Shown: positions 22,136-35,299, counted from the stretch's first letter. The stretch: 64,000 bases of DNA from Stratiolaelaps scimitus (GCA_019614645.1 JABWDB010000006.1:3534001-3598000); one strand, 5' to 3'. Notes: generated from the sequence alone by a model not told the origin. A program made the numbers and translations.

Positions 22136-22411
22136 CGCAGCGGCTCAGTCGGCCACTTCCCTCGTATTCTCGCTATTGGAGGGAAGCAGTAGCTTCCGCC
22201 ATAGCGTCCGCAACCCCCGACGCTGCCGCCGCCGCCGCCGCTACCACCAGCAGGGCTCCTCTCCCCGTCCACGTTGTTGCTGTTATTATTGTTGTCGTTG
22301 TCGCCCTGGGCGCCATTGTCGCTGTTGTGGGCTGTCGCCGTTGCGGCAGTAGCGGCAGCCAGTCTGTCAGTTGTAGACTGCCGCGGAGCGGGTGAGGAGG
22401 ACTAACGCTAA
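22136..22411 (-). CDS. candidate low-complexity exon (Ala/Asn/Asp/Gly-rich)
   Basis: On the minus strand one frame is open from just after a TAG to a TGA and encodes Ala/Thr-rich, then Asn/Asp-rich, then Ser/Gly-rich sequence, ending in a segment with GCGRYGGSYCFPPIARIRGK. This composition is typical of arthropod regulatory-protein linkers. There is no in-frame ATG, so it would have to be an internal exon, and a clear donor was not found. A second minus frame through the same DNA (starting with the MPAVV ATG) is also open, so the true frame is uncertain. No recognisable domain. Confidence 0.25.
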
Positions 22412-22466
22412 CTAAAAGGGTGGCAGATTTTCCGATAAGGCTTTTTCCTCCGCCGCCTCCACCCAC

Positions 22467-22523
22467 GTACGAGACAGACACAACAGCAGCCGGAGCAGCA
22501 GCACATAGGACGACGGCTGGCAT
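22467..22523 (-). CDS. candidate signal-peptide exon (possibly CCN exon 1)
   Basis: In the GC-rich block at 21.6-22.6 kb the minus strand has an ATG with A at -3, followed by MPAVVLCAAAPAAVVSVSY, which is signal-peptide-like (hydrophobic, small residues near its end). A GTGGGT donor follows immediately in phase 0, the phase needed by the CCN IGFBP exon 10 kb downstream. The same frame stays open well past this donor, so the exon end is a choice, not a proof. Other explanations are an unrelated low-complexity ORF or the first exon of another gene. Confidence 0.28.
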
Positions 22524-22639
22524 TCTCGTGGTTGCGCGAGAGCAGAGGTCACCACCAATCGGCTGTCCGATCGTCACTGGCGGCACGGCCGATGCGTGAA
22601 TATGTGCCAAAATATGCTTGATGTTGAAAGCATCAGATA

Positions 22640-24380
22640 TTCATTCAAAGATCCTATGCTCCCACGGAGCGCCCTCGAAGTACTCAACTTAGTGTGCAAT
22701 CAATCGAATTCAAGGGAGCCAGCTGGTGCCACGTTTATATAACAAGCGCAATATTTGCGCGACTGCACATATGTGTGTGTATGGGATATTCGATGGGCGT
22801 TTTCTAGCATTCATGGAACGGCGAAAAGACACGAGATTTTGGGGTTTCCTATGGCCGACTCATACGGGGGACGGATATCTTTTGTGTATCGATCAATAGC
22901 GTCTTGTAAGTAGTTCTACTACTGTGTGTGTTCGTTGAACTTTACATCGGCAAATCATTAAATGTTGTAGAACCTAACCCAGGGAGGTAATATCAAAGGC
23001 CAAATCCAAAGGGCGTTCAGTAACGCGTTGAATGCTTCGTGGCGTACGGGATTTGCCGATAAATGATCAGCAAAAAGTACTTAGCAGAATGTTATGATGT
23101 GATCAATTAGGCCATGATTTTCAGCTAGACTTATTCCTTCACACTGTTCTTATTAGTGACATCACGGCAACGATCAACCGAGCTCCTAGCTTTATTGAAA
23201 CGCAAAAATTTAGCAGATCCGTGCCAAATGATCAATAACCCACCCTCTCCACCAAACGTCAGTAATCGAATCGGCGTTTTCGACTTATTTATGTAAGCCG
23301 GATTAAATTGCTCTCAATAGATCTTGAATGAATCAGGCTGTGTGGTAGTCGACAGTGCACAATCTGGCAGAGCCTGTCTACTGGCCTAAGAAGCTCGTCC
23401 GGTATACAATAGATCTTCCTCCATCGTACGCTTGGCCACTACGAAACGTTGGGGAAATGAAGATAGGCTAATACATAGATCGTCTTCTATGCAGGCGTGC
23501 TATGAACGTGACAAGCAAGTAGATGCGCACTAGACCATATGAAACCACTGACATGACAGTGGACTGGTACAGCTGAGAAGAAAATCAGTTGTTGGCAGTG
23601 TCATTGAAATCGTTCTGATTTTACACTGTACGCTAGATCTAACAACGCCTCCGCGCTGTTCGTGGACAACAGAATAAATGTGTGATTGTCAGTTCACGAA
23701 GGAGTTGCGGTAGCTAATGCCGATAATGCCGTCTACTATATGACTGATTAATTGCCATTCACATCTGCAACTACTATGACTACTATCCGAATGCCGAAGT
23801 AGCTTTAGCCTCTGTGAGATAATTTAGTTTTACTATGATAATTAATAATAAAGTTAAATTGAAAAATAAACCGATTAATACTGAAATATGGTTCAGGTAT
23901 CGGTTGCTTGATATATATATATATATATGTATCGAGCGCTATCGGTCTCGCAAATTCATAGCCTGTCGTTTATTGCAAAAAATCAGTTACGCACTGTAAG
24001 TACATTCACCACGGCATGAGATAGGAGAATTCCCGGTGTCTTGGAATCTTCACACAAAGGAAACAACTTTCATATTAAGAATGTACGGGCCCATACTTCT
24101 GGCCCGATATATGGGAAGGCCATATTTCCTTTCTGTCCAGTGTAGCTGTCACCTTGAAACACTTCAAAGGGTGTTTCAAGGAACTCTCAGTGCACGCGCG
24201 CATCGCTTGATAGAGTGAAAATGATTTTAAGTTATGTTCTGTTATATATAGCGGGGTGAGAACTTGACGTCCATTTGACACAAACTGCACTGTTAATATG
24301 TTAGATATTGACAGATACTGACTGACAAACACAAGAGTCCCGCCGTGACCGATGGTATATTTGGGATTGATTATTGGTAC
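22640..24380. other. no gene seen
   Basis: AT-rich sequence with a (TA) array near 23910-23930. No open frame with recognisable content on either strand. Confidence 0.5.
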
Positions 24381-24384
24381 AACA

Positions 24385-24605
24385 ACCGTGCCACCAGGTG
24401 GCGGTCCCGGTAGTTAGAAACTTCGCCGCAGACGTGACCGAAGCCAAGGACCTCGCCGCCCGTTAGCGAGCTTGGTTATGGCAATATAATCCGAAGGATC
24501 CCGAAGTGATGACTTTCACTGTCGGTCCCAATCTGATCAAGATGTACTCCTATTTTCTCAATAAAAAAAGGTGGTGGTGCCTTGGCGCGTTTTTTGAACC
24601 ACCAA
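24385..24605 (+). pseudogene. coding-like segment with a stop, possibly retroposed
   Basis: One plus frame reads VAVPVVRNFAADVTEAKDLAAR, a TAG, then RAWLWQYNPKDPEVMTFTVG and PNLIKMYSYFLNKK. Codon use is protein-like and unlike the neighbouring DNA. The segment ends in AATAAAAAAA. The flanks AGGTGGCGGT (about 24398) and AGGTGGTGGT (about 24568) might be a diverged target duplication. I do not recognise the parent protein. It could equally be a decayed exon. Confidence 0.35.
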
Positions 24606-24609
24606 AGTC

Positions 24610-27350
24610 TCAAATTTTCTAGTTCCGGCTCACTGTGTGAAATCATATGTACAAACTAGTTTGTAGTCAATAGCTTACTATGGTTAATAGGCAAGATTGT
24701 CAAATTTGTACCCCAATTTCGCGAACCCCAATTTCGTTGATCGGCACATAATTAGAGTTTGCAAATCAACATGGTCTCTGAACTCAACAGGTCACAAAAA
24801 CGTCAGCATCTGGAAATATATTTTGAAAACATAGGAAAAAAGAAGGGACCGAAGCAACAGCCATAAGAGCCAAGCACAACGGCGTGACCAAGCGAAAGCG
24901 CCGCCGTTGCAGATTTATAATTCCCTTTCCTTGACAGAAAACCAACGGACATTCAAATAGCACAAAGAAAGCACAACGTCGGGTTGGCCTCAATTCAGAC
25001 GCTTGCATTTTTATGTTGCCTGTGCATGATGCGCGCCCAGCATGTCCTCTGTTCTAGGATGTTTTAGGCTAGATGCGCCTATTAAACTTTTCCCTGAATT
25101 TCCAAAGGCTGCATTAATTCCCGCCGACCCTAAGAGGTCAGGACGAGCAAGCAATTCCGCTTGTCCGCCGGTACCCATTAGTATATTGTCTTCCCTCAGA
25201 CGTTCTCATGGAATCATCTTCATGTACATGTACTCTCTCGTTTCGAGCGCATCACATAAACAAATCGCTGGCAGTCTATAATTGAGAAAAAATCAGTGGG
25301 TCCACGAAATGTTTAGGATGCCTTTGCAGATACTGCTGTTCGCTGCCACCAGCCGCTGTGCTTCATCGCTGGAGTTGGTCGCTAATGAACCGTAATATCC
25401 AATGTATATATATTCAGCCTTGAAGGTTCTCGTATATCGAATGGATGTGCGTCATCCATGGGTTTCCTAATATCCAGGCTGCCTGCTCGTTGTCTTCCGC
25501 CTTCTCAAGCAGTGCTTGCTAGTAAGAGCCAGCATGAAAGACAGAAACCGTCGTATCTACGGAGGGTGACATCGCGTGTGAGAGAGAGAGAGGTACGATA
25601 ACCCTATGACCTTCAGCTGTCGTATATACATACAATACAGGAGGCAAATTGTGCCACCAGAGTCAACAGCCTGTCCGCCGCGGACTTGCATCCGGTGGGT
25701 CTTGTAACAGGGATAACGGCGAATAAATTTATCATCATCACTTCGCCGCTTCAACTTGACTTGCTCTGTGCTGCTGCGGCTTCTGTGACGATAGCTGCTA
25801 CCACCGTCGCTGTGGCGGTTTCCGCTTAAAGACCTAACGACCTACAGCGATCGCTTCTTCATAATGAGGCAACAAAAAAGTGGCCAGCCACTACAGCCAG
25901 CTTCAGGGGTTTTCGCGCGGCCGGCTTTCGTCTGCTCTGTCTATGTAAGAGGATGGGCAGAGACGACAGCGGGCCGTGGCAGGGCCAATACGGGATTTAG
26001 GTTTGTCCGCCGTGGCCTGCCAGTTTAAGGGGTTCACGTTGGGCCCATTGTTGGGGGCGTCACACGTCCACTCGTTCTGGCGCAGTTAACGAGCTAAGCA
26101 GAATGAGTAACACCGCTGCCGTCGCTGTTGCTGATGCTACATTTGCATAATTCGTTGAACACATGAATAAGCAAACATGAATAGATTCCTTTGCATATAC
26201 GAATACATGCGAATAGCTTAGCGGCATGGTAGCGTCAAGACGACGGCGAACGCCGCCCGCCGCAATGGCGGCTAATTTGAATCTGTTTCAGCTTTCGTCC
26301 AGGGCGGAGTCCAACGCGCGCATAGCGACTACGGACCCTGATGCGAGCGCAAGGTGGATGAAAAAGACGAGAACGAGAGAGAGAGAGAGGCGTTCGTTGT
26401 GCTTTGATGGACCTTAACTAATTTGGTGACAAAGATAGCTCGAGTAAAATTGATCTACAAGGCACTGTGCGACGGCATCGGAGCTGCCGTCGTCGTTGTA
26501 CCAGGTAGACGTACGATAGATTACAATAGATAGCAATATATGGCGGGGTATCACCACGATTTAAATGGGGGGAAATGTAGTATGTGAAGGGTTGACAAGA
26601 TAAAAAGCGCTGCGAAAACAACCGTGATTTTCTGCGCCTGTCTAAGGCGAGATGAAGAATCCTTTGTTCGAACGGATAACAACGAAGTCACCACTCTCAA
26701 AGGGCTAATCTGTTGTTGACGTCGTCCGTTAGTTGCATGTGTACGGTGAAGATCAAGCGACTGAGATTAATAATGCCATGCAGTGTATCAGAACTCGTTT
26801 GTTTAATAAGGTTGTACTTTAACAATATTTCCCGCACTTTGCATTAACATGGCTGATCAGACCCAGCACGTTATGTTTCGGTTCTGTTTGAATGCAGCTT
26901 TCTGTTGTTACATATGGAGGTCATCTGATCATGGGTAGGTTCTTGTACAATGGTTTGTTTCGTTTTTGCTGAGAATTTTTTTCTCGGTCCTCGTGATCAC
27001 ATAATGAGTGCCGTAAAGTTGAAGGCTAGCTTTATGTGAGCTGACTGAGTCGAAAATACTGGATCAAAGAACTTAGCCGGCAAGTCACTTTTTAAAAGAG
27101 AGGATTTGACAGCAAATTGAAACGCTGTGCCAGGCTAGATTAGTCTATTTATTGGACGTACATAAGTGTAAAAGCGTGTGCTTATAGAATCTGACAGGTA
27201 ATAGATCAAACGGCGATTACCTCCATGCTCCTCTTGCAGCTAAAAACATTCCTTGAAGAGCTCACTCTCAGGTCTCGTGTGTGAACCTTTAGCTATTACT
27301 GCAAGGACATGATGATGCCACCCTCGCTGTAATTTTCAGCCATGCCCTAC
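24610..27350. other. no supported gene
   Basis: Mixed composition, with a moderately GC-rich stretch at 25.7-26.4 kb that includes GCAATGGCGGCT, close to the YY1/Pho consensus. Frames are short and overlap on both strands. Confidence 0.45.
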
Positions 27351-27394
27351 CTGTCAAGATTTCACAGATAATGAAAGATGGTAAAGAAATCTAA

Positions 27395-27480
27395 ATATTC
27401 CCCGCGAGTTGAACCCAAGCCGTATGTCCCTCCTGTCTGGTAATGAAGTACGCTTTCCACTAGGCCATATACGGGACGGT
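27395..27480 (-). repeat. tRNA-derived SINE head
   Basis: The minus strand has an exact A box TGGCCTAGTGG (plus 27457-27467) and, about 42 nt on, an exact B box GGTTCAACTC (27406-27415). The T stem has one mismatch and the acceptor halves do not pair, so a functional tRNA is unlikely. Read as a SINE promoter or a tRNA relic. Confidence 0.6.
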
Positions 27481-27551
27481 TCCGACTACTGGGATGAACG
27501 AAGGATAGTGACGATATCGCACTGAATGTATATCGACAGTGGCCAAGTGTA

Positions 27552-28028
27552 ATGAGCACAGAACGGGTAGATTGCTGTAGTCATCTGTCCATTTGCTTAA
27601 GATCATGTTTACTGAGTGGACAAAACAGGTACAAAACAGCCAAATTTGGCGTCCACCACCCGAGGATAGAGATTGATACTTCCTTGACTACTCTAACTCC
27701 CAGCGAGGGCGAAGGACGATGTGTTTGTGCCATCGTTAATGTGCGGTGCAAAAACCCTTTTTATTCTAACTGTTGCCAGCTATACGATCTTGAACCCTTC
27801 AAGCATAAGTCGTGCGGTTCAGTGAGTTCCGAATGTGGACGTCGTGAAGGTACAAAATTAAGAACTATCCGACTAGGCACTTGGTCAAAACAGAGACCAG
27901 TCCGCATCGATACTCACTTAATAGCAATGGGCGGTCCAGTTGCCCGAGAGGTACCGATGGATGCGGGTTTGTTAGAACACACACATAGCTCACTGAGAAC
28001 TGTTATTTTTGACATTGTTACGCATTGA
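27552..28028 (+). other. unassigned open frame, 158 codons
   Basis: Starts with an ATG and contains a Cys-containing middle (GRCVCAIVNVRCKNPFYSNC). No known domain, no splice evidence, and a length expected by chance in 64 kb. On the other strand 28073-28504 holds an equally unassigned 143-codon Ser/Arg/Pro-rich frame. Listed only because they are adjacent and together form the longest frame-rich stretch here. Confidence 0.12.
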
Positions 28029-28548
28029 TTGCGTTGATGATGCAATCCTATAGCTAGCTAAACAGATGTCTATCAGCGGAGATATTGCACTGGAAGTTCC
28101 ACACTTGGATGGTAGCGGGAATCAGGGTTCCTTGTTGACTTAGACGTCTGGTTTGTGGCGGTAAAGGAAGACAGGATACGTTTCGATGGCAGACGTAATA
28201 AAGACGGAAAATCGACGATAGGCTTCAGCCATAAAGGAGTTCGCCTGAGGCTACGGGAGTGAAGACGGCGGTAGTTTGCGGGTTTAACTGAACCAACAGG
28301 ATCTGGCAGTAGACGAAGCCGCGGCAGTGCAGTTATCGAGCGTATTGAGGTGTTCTGCCAGTGGCTCGATCTGGTCGAAAAACAAACGTCGATCTTTACG
28401 AGCCCCTGCCGAAAGGCGGGTGCTGTTGGCCGTTTCCATTGCCACTGCACGACACCCGTCGGTGCGTATGCGTTACTCGGACTAAGCGAACGGACATTTT
28501 GCACTGTAGTATACGCTAGTCGATGAAACTCTAAAATGATTGCGGACG

Positions 28549-28573
28549 TATATATATATATATATATATATAT
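28549..28573. repeat. (TA)12 microsatellite
   Basis: Uninterrupted TA array. Confidence 0.95.
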
Positions 28574-28579
28574 TTCCTG

Positions 28580-31500
28580 ATTCCCATATATCGGCGGAGG
28601 AAACCTTGAAATGCATTTGACAATGCGCTAGCATCACTCATGTACTGCTTTAAGCTAATATAACGCAGTGAACGCGCGTACAAAAGTAAGTCAGTGTGTC
28701 CTGGGTAGTTGCCTAGCACTCAACTAAAGAAATCAATCTGGGTAAATATGAGAAGTACGATAAGGCCCTGTGCGATCCCAAAATACAAATCGCATATAGC
28801 TTATCATATAGCCTCTGAAATATTGCGCATAGCTGGTCAGGAACGAAGCGATCACACCCACACACACTGCGATCGTTTTCCTATATTGAAAGATCGGGTT
28901 AGGAATACTTTGTTCTCTTGGTTTCGATTGTATAGCTTACGTTGCTGGTTGGCTAATATCAACGTGAGTAGTAAAGATATGAATTTATTTCATTAAAATT
29001 GAGCAACAATTGTACTCCTTGAACGTATATTTATAATTAAGAGAGGTATCACATTCGACAAAATGTAAGGCCTCTTTTAAAGTACGCTCCACCGCCCCAG
29101 TGTGTAGCCAAAATGGAGATTGCGTTGCCTCTGTGTACAAATCTATTAAAAATATTTTCTCTAAAAAATTCTCCTTCACAAGGATCCTCTGTAACAGAGG
29201 ATAATATCATTGAATGAATCTATCTGTTATTGTCATTTACGTAGTTGCCCACAAATATTGACTGCCCTTTAACTTACAATTCGTGGTTTTGTTGTTCCTC
29301 TTGTCGTGTCTCTCAATCTTAAATATCTGCCTTTTTCTTCCATTTTGCGAGATTCAACAAAGTAGGTCACCGAATGACCTCTTGTTCTTTGGTTAGCAGC
29401 TCAGGCTTATTTGTACTCGTGATATGGATGCTGTTCGGCTCCCCTCCAATGCCTAAGTAGCCGTTGTTATTCTACGGTCGTCAGCACACAATAGCAACGT
29501 CTGTTACATGCATATAGTTTTTTCGCTGACATCCACCCTGTGCAGTGATACAGGTTCGACACAGTGCGAATAAATAGTCTGAAGATTTTAGTACCAAGCC
29601 GTTGTCTCTCTGTGAGATGTTCTTTGTAAGTTATTCCCGTTTCATCGCGTTAGTCTATGTAAAATACAGTAGCAGGCGCAGCTTGAACAACTTTAGAATG
29701 CTCTACGCTCTAGTGGACTGGTCGTGTCGACTGTCCAGACAGATAAAGCTTCTTGTGACATCCGCATCGGCAAGGTGTATATGTGTACGTATGTTTGTAT
29801 GCTTGTTCGCTAAGGTGTCACCCCCCGTCGACTTAGAATAACCATTGTCCGCGACAACGTACAACGTATGCCGAAGGAGGCACTCCCTAAAGTGCCTTTT
29901 CGCTTACAAGCTTCTCTTCGAGGCGCTGCCACCTTGTGCATGAATGTGTATCTTATCTGGTAGGCCTCCTTTGTGTCAATGTGTTACACTGTAGTGCGCA
30001 CTACCTGAGGGCTCTTGTACCACGATATTGCATAGGAATTAACGTACACAAATATCGGGGGATTTTCAACCCTCGACCTCGTCCGAAACATTACAAAGTT
30101 TGCTACTTTGCTACACTGTAGTCGTATACAGTGCACAAATAGATACAATTTGAATGTAGTCAATATGTGATATAGTAAATGTCATCGAAAACCTAAACAG
30201 CTATATCGGCTACGAGGCGGACAGTACTGGAAATCGTAGCGCTGGCAAAATTCACACAAATTTCGTGAGGTTAACCAGAAATTTATTGATCATTATTGTG
30301 GATCTTTAAAGGAGATATGGCTATCATTTTGGTACAACAAGCCAGCATTGACATACGCTCGATTGATGTTAAATTTTGTACTTGCTTTGGGTTATTTTCG
30401 TGAGTTTGGTTCAACCTATCTGCGGGTCAGTGTTTGTGACAACAGCGTGACGAGCAGTTCAAAACAGTTGCGTTTTGAATTTTGAAAAAAATATGCGATA
30501 TTAATATTTATGATATCAGCTCGAACGTGAAAGAAATTTATTAAACCATGCTATATAGCAGCAATACGTAAATCAGTTGTTCCTAGTTCCAAATTTTTAT
30601 TCAAAAGTACACAAAAATGGTTTGAGTTCAAAGTCAATATCTTACATTTTGCTGAAGGCAATACTCTTCTGAATTATTAATACACGTTGCGCGGGGTGCA
30701 ATTGCCACACGAATTATATGAGTAAATAGTAAATTACGTTTTGTCGTGAGTCATGTTTCCTCACTGGTATTATCCCATTGAAGTATGGTGGTGCTCGATG
30801 CTCATCCAGCAGATATTGGCAGGTGGCTACTCGCTCACGTTGTTCTTGTCTGTCAACTTGTGAGGCACCGAACGAAACTTTTAGATCCGATCCAGGAGTA
30901 GGAGTTAGAGAGCTGAAAGGAACAGTAGTTTGGCTGCGATGCGGTTAACATTACTCTCTGGCGTCGCATCGGTATGTTGGAGAAAGCACAGATAAGTCTA
31001 GTATGACCGACATGATAGGTCGTTGGGGCAAGGCTGCACAGCGGTATCGAAGGTAAACCATGGGAAAGAAAAATAGCCGAAAAAGTGGCTGTTCGAGATA
31101 CGTTGAATACTGTTGCAGGATCCCGTGTTACATTGTCTCACATTGCGATCTTCTTGGATCGCCTAACGCGGATCATCTTCCGGAACCATAGTTGTAGTTG
31201 AACCATAGTACTACTTCCGGGGACTGGTTTACCTTCAAGGCTCGTAGCACCTGAACGAGATGTAGGATAGCACTTTGGTTCGAATGGTCTAAAGTGAATT
31301 CACGTTGCTGCCTAACACACGACGTATTTTACGTTGATATTCTGTTACTCCAGTGTCCTATGAGTATTCAGAAAAGATTGATGCTCGAATTTGTTCAGCG
31401 CGGACACTTGATACGAGCTGGTCTGAACGCACCGGTTGAAGCTATTATCCCTGTTAAATCCGTTGCAAAAGTACGTTTGTGTACACCTCTAACATTCTTC

Positions 31501-33200
31501 TGCTATTGCTAAATGAACGCATACGCTTCAGATCATGTGATTTTTTTTAGGTTCAATCCGATAGTTAACTTTAATATAAGCCTGCCCTTTAGAGATGGAG
31601 TATGACTCTCATGTTCTATATGTAAGAACACCGTTTGATACCTGCCTATTTGTGAGCATAGTGATGAAATATCTCAGTCATGCAGAAATACTGTCTCCAT
31701 ATATTCTTTCGCTACACTGGTAAAGCGTCCGGCGTCGCTTCCGTTACGTGGAAACCACATTCATATCAGAAACCAATTTCCGCATCGTATCAAACACGCT
31801 AGGCACTTGTGCCGACTAATAGGATATGTATATATATATACATACATATATATATATATAAACTTTAGGTATATTCTGTGTGGGTATGCATGACTAGAGA
31901 GCAGTAGCCTCGCTATGATAAACGCCGAATGGGATCAAATTCGTTAGACATCCGGGCTGAAGATCGTGCCGCCACATAACTATTACCGAGGGCGAAACCG
32001 AATTGCATTCGTTAGCAATTGACTCTAAAAACACTCTGACCAAAAGACCTTTAGCACCCATCCGGACCGTGTTATGGATCGTGCCGTCCATACACCCGGT
32101 GGAATGACTTCACCCAAAGGTAAGGAGGACGCAAACTAGGTTACGTGTCTCTGCTATAAATATGTCACACCACCAAGGCAACATGCGGTCCACTCTTCGG
32201 TATTTGTAGGTACTAATGGTGCATGTGCGCGCATGCTTATGTGCGTCCATCTGCAGGCGCAGACCGGCGTCTTCAACAGCCCGCGAACGAACTTTGCTGT
32301 AATCATATAATTGTTTAAGCTAACAAGCAGCAAGAAGGGCTTCAGCGAACACTGTAGCGTTCTTGCGAATCGCACAGGGTTAGCGGCTTGCAGGCGCTCT
32401 GACATTTTCTTCGCTACGTTGCACAAGGACCCAGGCGCTAAAAATACCCTTGGCAGCAATTCAACTCTGGCTCATTTGACACAAGCGTAGGTGTTGTTAC
32501 CCTGTCGCTGCTGAAGGTCTCCGCCCGCCGACTAAAACTGGCCCCGCGCGGCGCCTGCCTTTCGCTCATGGTGTCACAACTACGTATAAAAACCGGCCAC
32601 TGCTGGGCCTCGTAGTATTTCCGCAGCCGACGCTACTCAGCGGCCTGTCCGTTAGTGGAATCGATATGCGGAAGATTTTTATTGAGACCGCAATCAGGAC
32701 AACGTGATATTTCCAGCGGACACGAGGGTGTGAGGATGAAACATGCGCCTTCCTTGTTTCGATGCTGATATGCTGCTGTATCTTGTTTTCGCTGAGCCTA
32801 GATGAGGAAGAGCCTCCCTTCGGGTTCGTCACCGATGGGAAAGAGGGGAAAGAAAGACATTTTACAACTGATTTTTCCTTTTGTGCCGCTTTAATCGTTT
32901 CATCCTATACGACTAACTCGCAGCTACTATACCTAAATGCAGTATTAGAAGGCATTTAGGAGCGAATGGGTGTTAATAAACAATTAGGACATTTCATATA
33001 GGAGAACGAGCACTATAGAGGAATAGGAGTGATGAATTCTATACCAACAGTTGAGCAAAGGTCAATGTAAATCAGATCTATTCGTGTCAGGTGCAACCTC
33101 ACCCCTGACGATATTCCTCCTATTGTTTATAGAAAGCTGGCCACTGCCTAGCTGAGCTGCTCCATTTTATTCTGTGCAGTAGCTGTGAAGAGGGCACTGT
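28580..33200. other. no supported gene
   Basis: About 4.6 kb without a recognisable coding segment on either strand, with a (TA) array at 31828-31862. Short frames only. Confidence 0.5.
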
Positions 33201-33210
33201 TACAGTAGGT

Positions 33211-34565
33211 TTGTGTCACTCTCTGGTCACATTCGTGCAAAAAATGAACTCTAAATTTAGAGTGGACAATTACAGACCTGTAGTCCAAGATCCAAAAGCA
33301 TGGGTCATTTTCGAGAAGATTCTAGCTGATCATATCTCGAATTATCTAGCTCAAAGGAGCATATTAGACAATAACCAGCACGGGAAATTCATTAAGGGAA
33401 AATCTGCCCAGTTGGTTGGTATGTCTCAACACTGGGCTTAATATCAAGACTCAAAGATTAAACGGTGACTGTGTACACTTCGATTTCTCCAATGCGGCAG
33501 AGATTGGAATGTCTCTGGTGGTGACCGTGCGTTTGAAGAAAAAAAAAATGCGGCTGACAAAGGTTCTCATCCACGGCTAGTACTGAGCTCTGCGAGCTAG
33601 GGCTTGATATAAGAGCATCGCTTAGACACCAAGCTATTTAACGGCCCGTCGTTCTAAGGCCAAAGTAAACGGGAAATCTAGTTCATTTCGTGATTGCCTC
33701 TCAAGGGCCCCCAATCCTTGTGTGCGTTGGTTGTTGTATTGCGTATTTATATTGATCTCCAAAAAATTATACCAGAAGGCGTTTGTTCACAAACTCTATG
33801 CAGATAGTCTGTGCCTATAATAGCCTTGTAGGGAAGGAGTCATTACAGTCATCAATTAACGCCGTAGCAGAGTGGCGCGAGCATAGCGACGTGCTGATAT
33901 CTATATACCCAATTGTGCAGTTGTATCGTCTTCTCAACACGGTTTTGTTTATTGTTTAAACGGTGATCCTATCCTTAGAGTGCATGGCCTTCAGACCGAT
34001 GTTATGTACCCTTCATTAGATTTTGATTCTCATAAAACACAGGTCGGTCGGACATCAAATGCTACCTGTTGCGCTGCTTTCCATTGCTTTCTTGTTAACG
34101 AAGTTGACACGTATGTGGCCTTATATAAGTGTCGGGTTCTGCCTAAATTATTATATTGTTCTGTTGTATGGTACCTTTATCTTAAGAAGCACCTTGATGC
34201 GTTAAACGGGTTCTCAGAAATACTTATTCGTAGGGTTAGCGTCACATGCAGTGTGCGTAGAGAGATTGTTCTCCTTAAGCCCATAAGCGACATTCATGAT
34301 GATGCCAATATTGGAATGTTTCATAAGGTACTAACAGTAAATCCGATCGACCAGTTTCTAGCCGTTCGCGAATATATCCATAAGCCCAATAGAAGTAAAA
34401 CTTACAGAGCGCATAATAATCTATTCGCCTGGTGACTGGCTCACGCCATGCATTAATGATGTGTATTAACGTTATGATAATGAAAACAAATTAACTTTAT
34501 AATTTAATTGTGTGTTCCCTTTTGCTATTAATAATAAAGGAGGGCTTGTATTCTATTCTATTGTG
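33211..34565 (+). mobile_element. non-LTR retrotransposon, 5'-truncated, decayed
   Basis: The plus strand carries successive reverse-transcriptase segments: FRVDNYRPV (about 33257), IFEKILADHISNYL and NNQHGKFIKGKSA (33310-33410), a YADD-region remnant HKLYADSLC-like around 33790, then a C-terminal block with YKCRVLPKLLYCSVVWYLYL and KKHLDALNGFSEILIRRVS (34120-34245) that is typical of jockey/CR1-type elements. Frames shift repeatedly. The 3' end is marked by AATAAAGG (34533-34540) followed by TATTCTATTCTATT (34549-34562), the short tandem tail usual for such LINEs. Confidence 0.82.
33980..34435 (+). pseudogene. LINE reverse-transcriptase C-terminal open frame
   Basis: A 151-codon intact stretch of the element above, from the thumb region to the C terminus, ending in a TGA about 100 nt before the 3' tail. 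It has the pattern LYKCRVLPKLLYCSVVWYLYL, matching the conserved VRPILEYCSVVWNPY block of non-LTR polymerases. The catalytic palm is outside this frame and broken. Confidence 0.78.
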
Positions 34566-34599
34566 TTGGAACCAGTAAACAGAGAATAAGCCGTTAATT

Positions 34600-35290
34600 G
34601 TACATAACAGCATAATATTTTCGCTTGACGACCATCTCGTCCGGAACAGGCATATATTATATAAAAAAAAGCCCTCGTATCCTTGGTAAGCTCCGGTAAA
34701 CATTGTTAATCATAATTATACGAAATGCACCTGTCACATCTTAGCTGCTATTTGTCTGGAGTTTCGCCATGGGCAATTTTACTATTATAACTACATTTTC
34801 TTGGTACCTAGGCGTTGGTTCGAAATGATACGCAAGTTGCCCCAAAACGTCAACAGTAACAGAGGAATAGCTTAACCGTGAAGTCTGGTGTGCATAATGC
34901 GTTTTGTCCTTAACCTCGTGAAACAAAGTACCCAGGCTTTAATTGATATCCTTTGTGCCTGATGCGCGTAGTGAAGTACGATCTTCAATGCCCGCCGCAT
35001 CTCGCTCTTCTTCACTAGTATACAGTCGTTCTGTCATAGTGTTGTCACGCGTCCACCAAGAAATGGATGTGGCAAACACGTGCTGTTTTGCACCCAAGGT
35101 TGATTGTCGGGTGTCGTGGATCACGTTAATCCAAGTGAATTGCTCAAGTGACTAGTGCTGTTTAAAAGCGAGCTAATTAATGCAATACACCACATAATGC
35201 GCGATCGTACGAGCTTAATCTATATCCCGTAGAAATGTGTCCTCTTTAGTCGAAATAGGGTGTCAACTACACAAGCGTTAGAGTTCACTT
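34600..35290. other. no gene seen
   Basis: Transition between the LINE 3' end and the GC-rich block upstream of the putative gene start at 35766. Confidence 0.4.
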
Positions 35291-35299
35291 TTCTCCAGG

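Larger units (their letters stand above)
21560..22620. promoter_or_regulatory. GC-rich, CpG-containing block
   Basis: About 1 kb that is distinctly richer in G+C and CpG than its AT-rich surroundings, with GCC/GGC and polypyrimidine runs and several overlapping open frames on both strands. Such blocks in this window often coincide with first exons (compare 35.3-35.9 kb), so a promoter or 5' exon is plausible. No TATA box or initiator was assigned. Confidence 0.35.

Noticed and set aside
27395..27480. Functional tRNA gene
   Set aside because: A and B boxes are exact but acceptor-stem halves are not complementary and the T stem has a mismatch.
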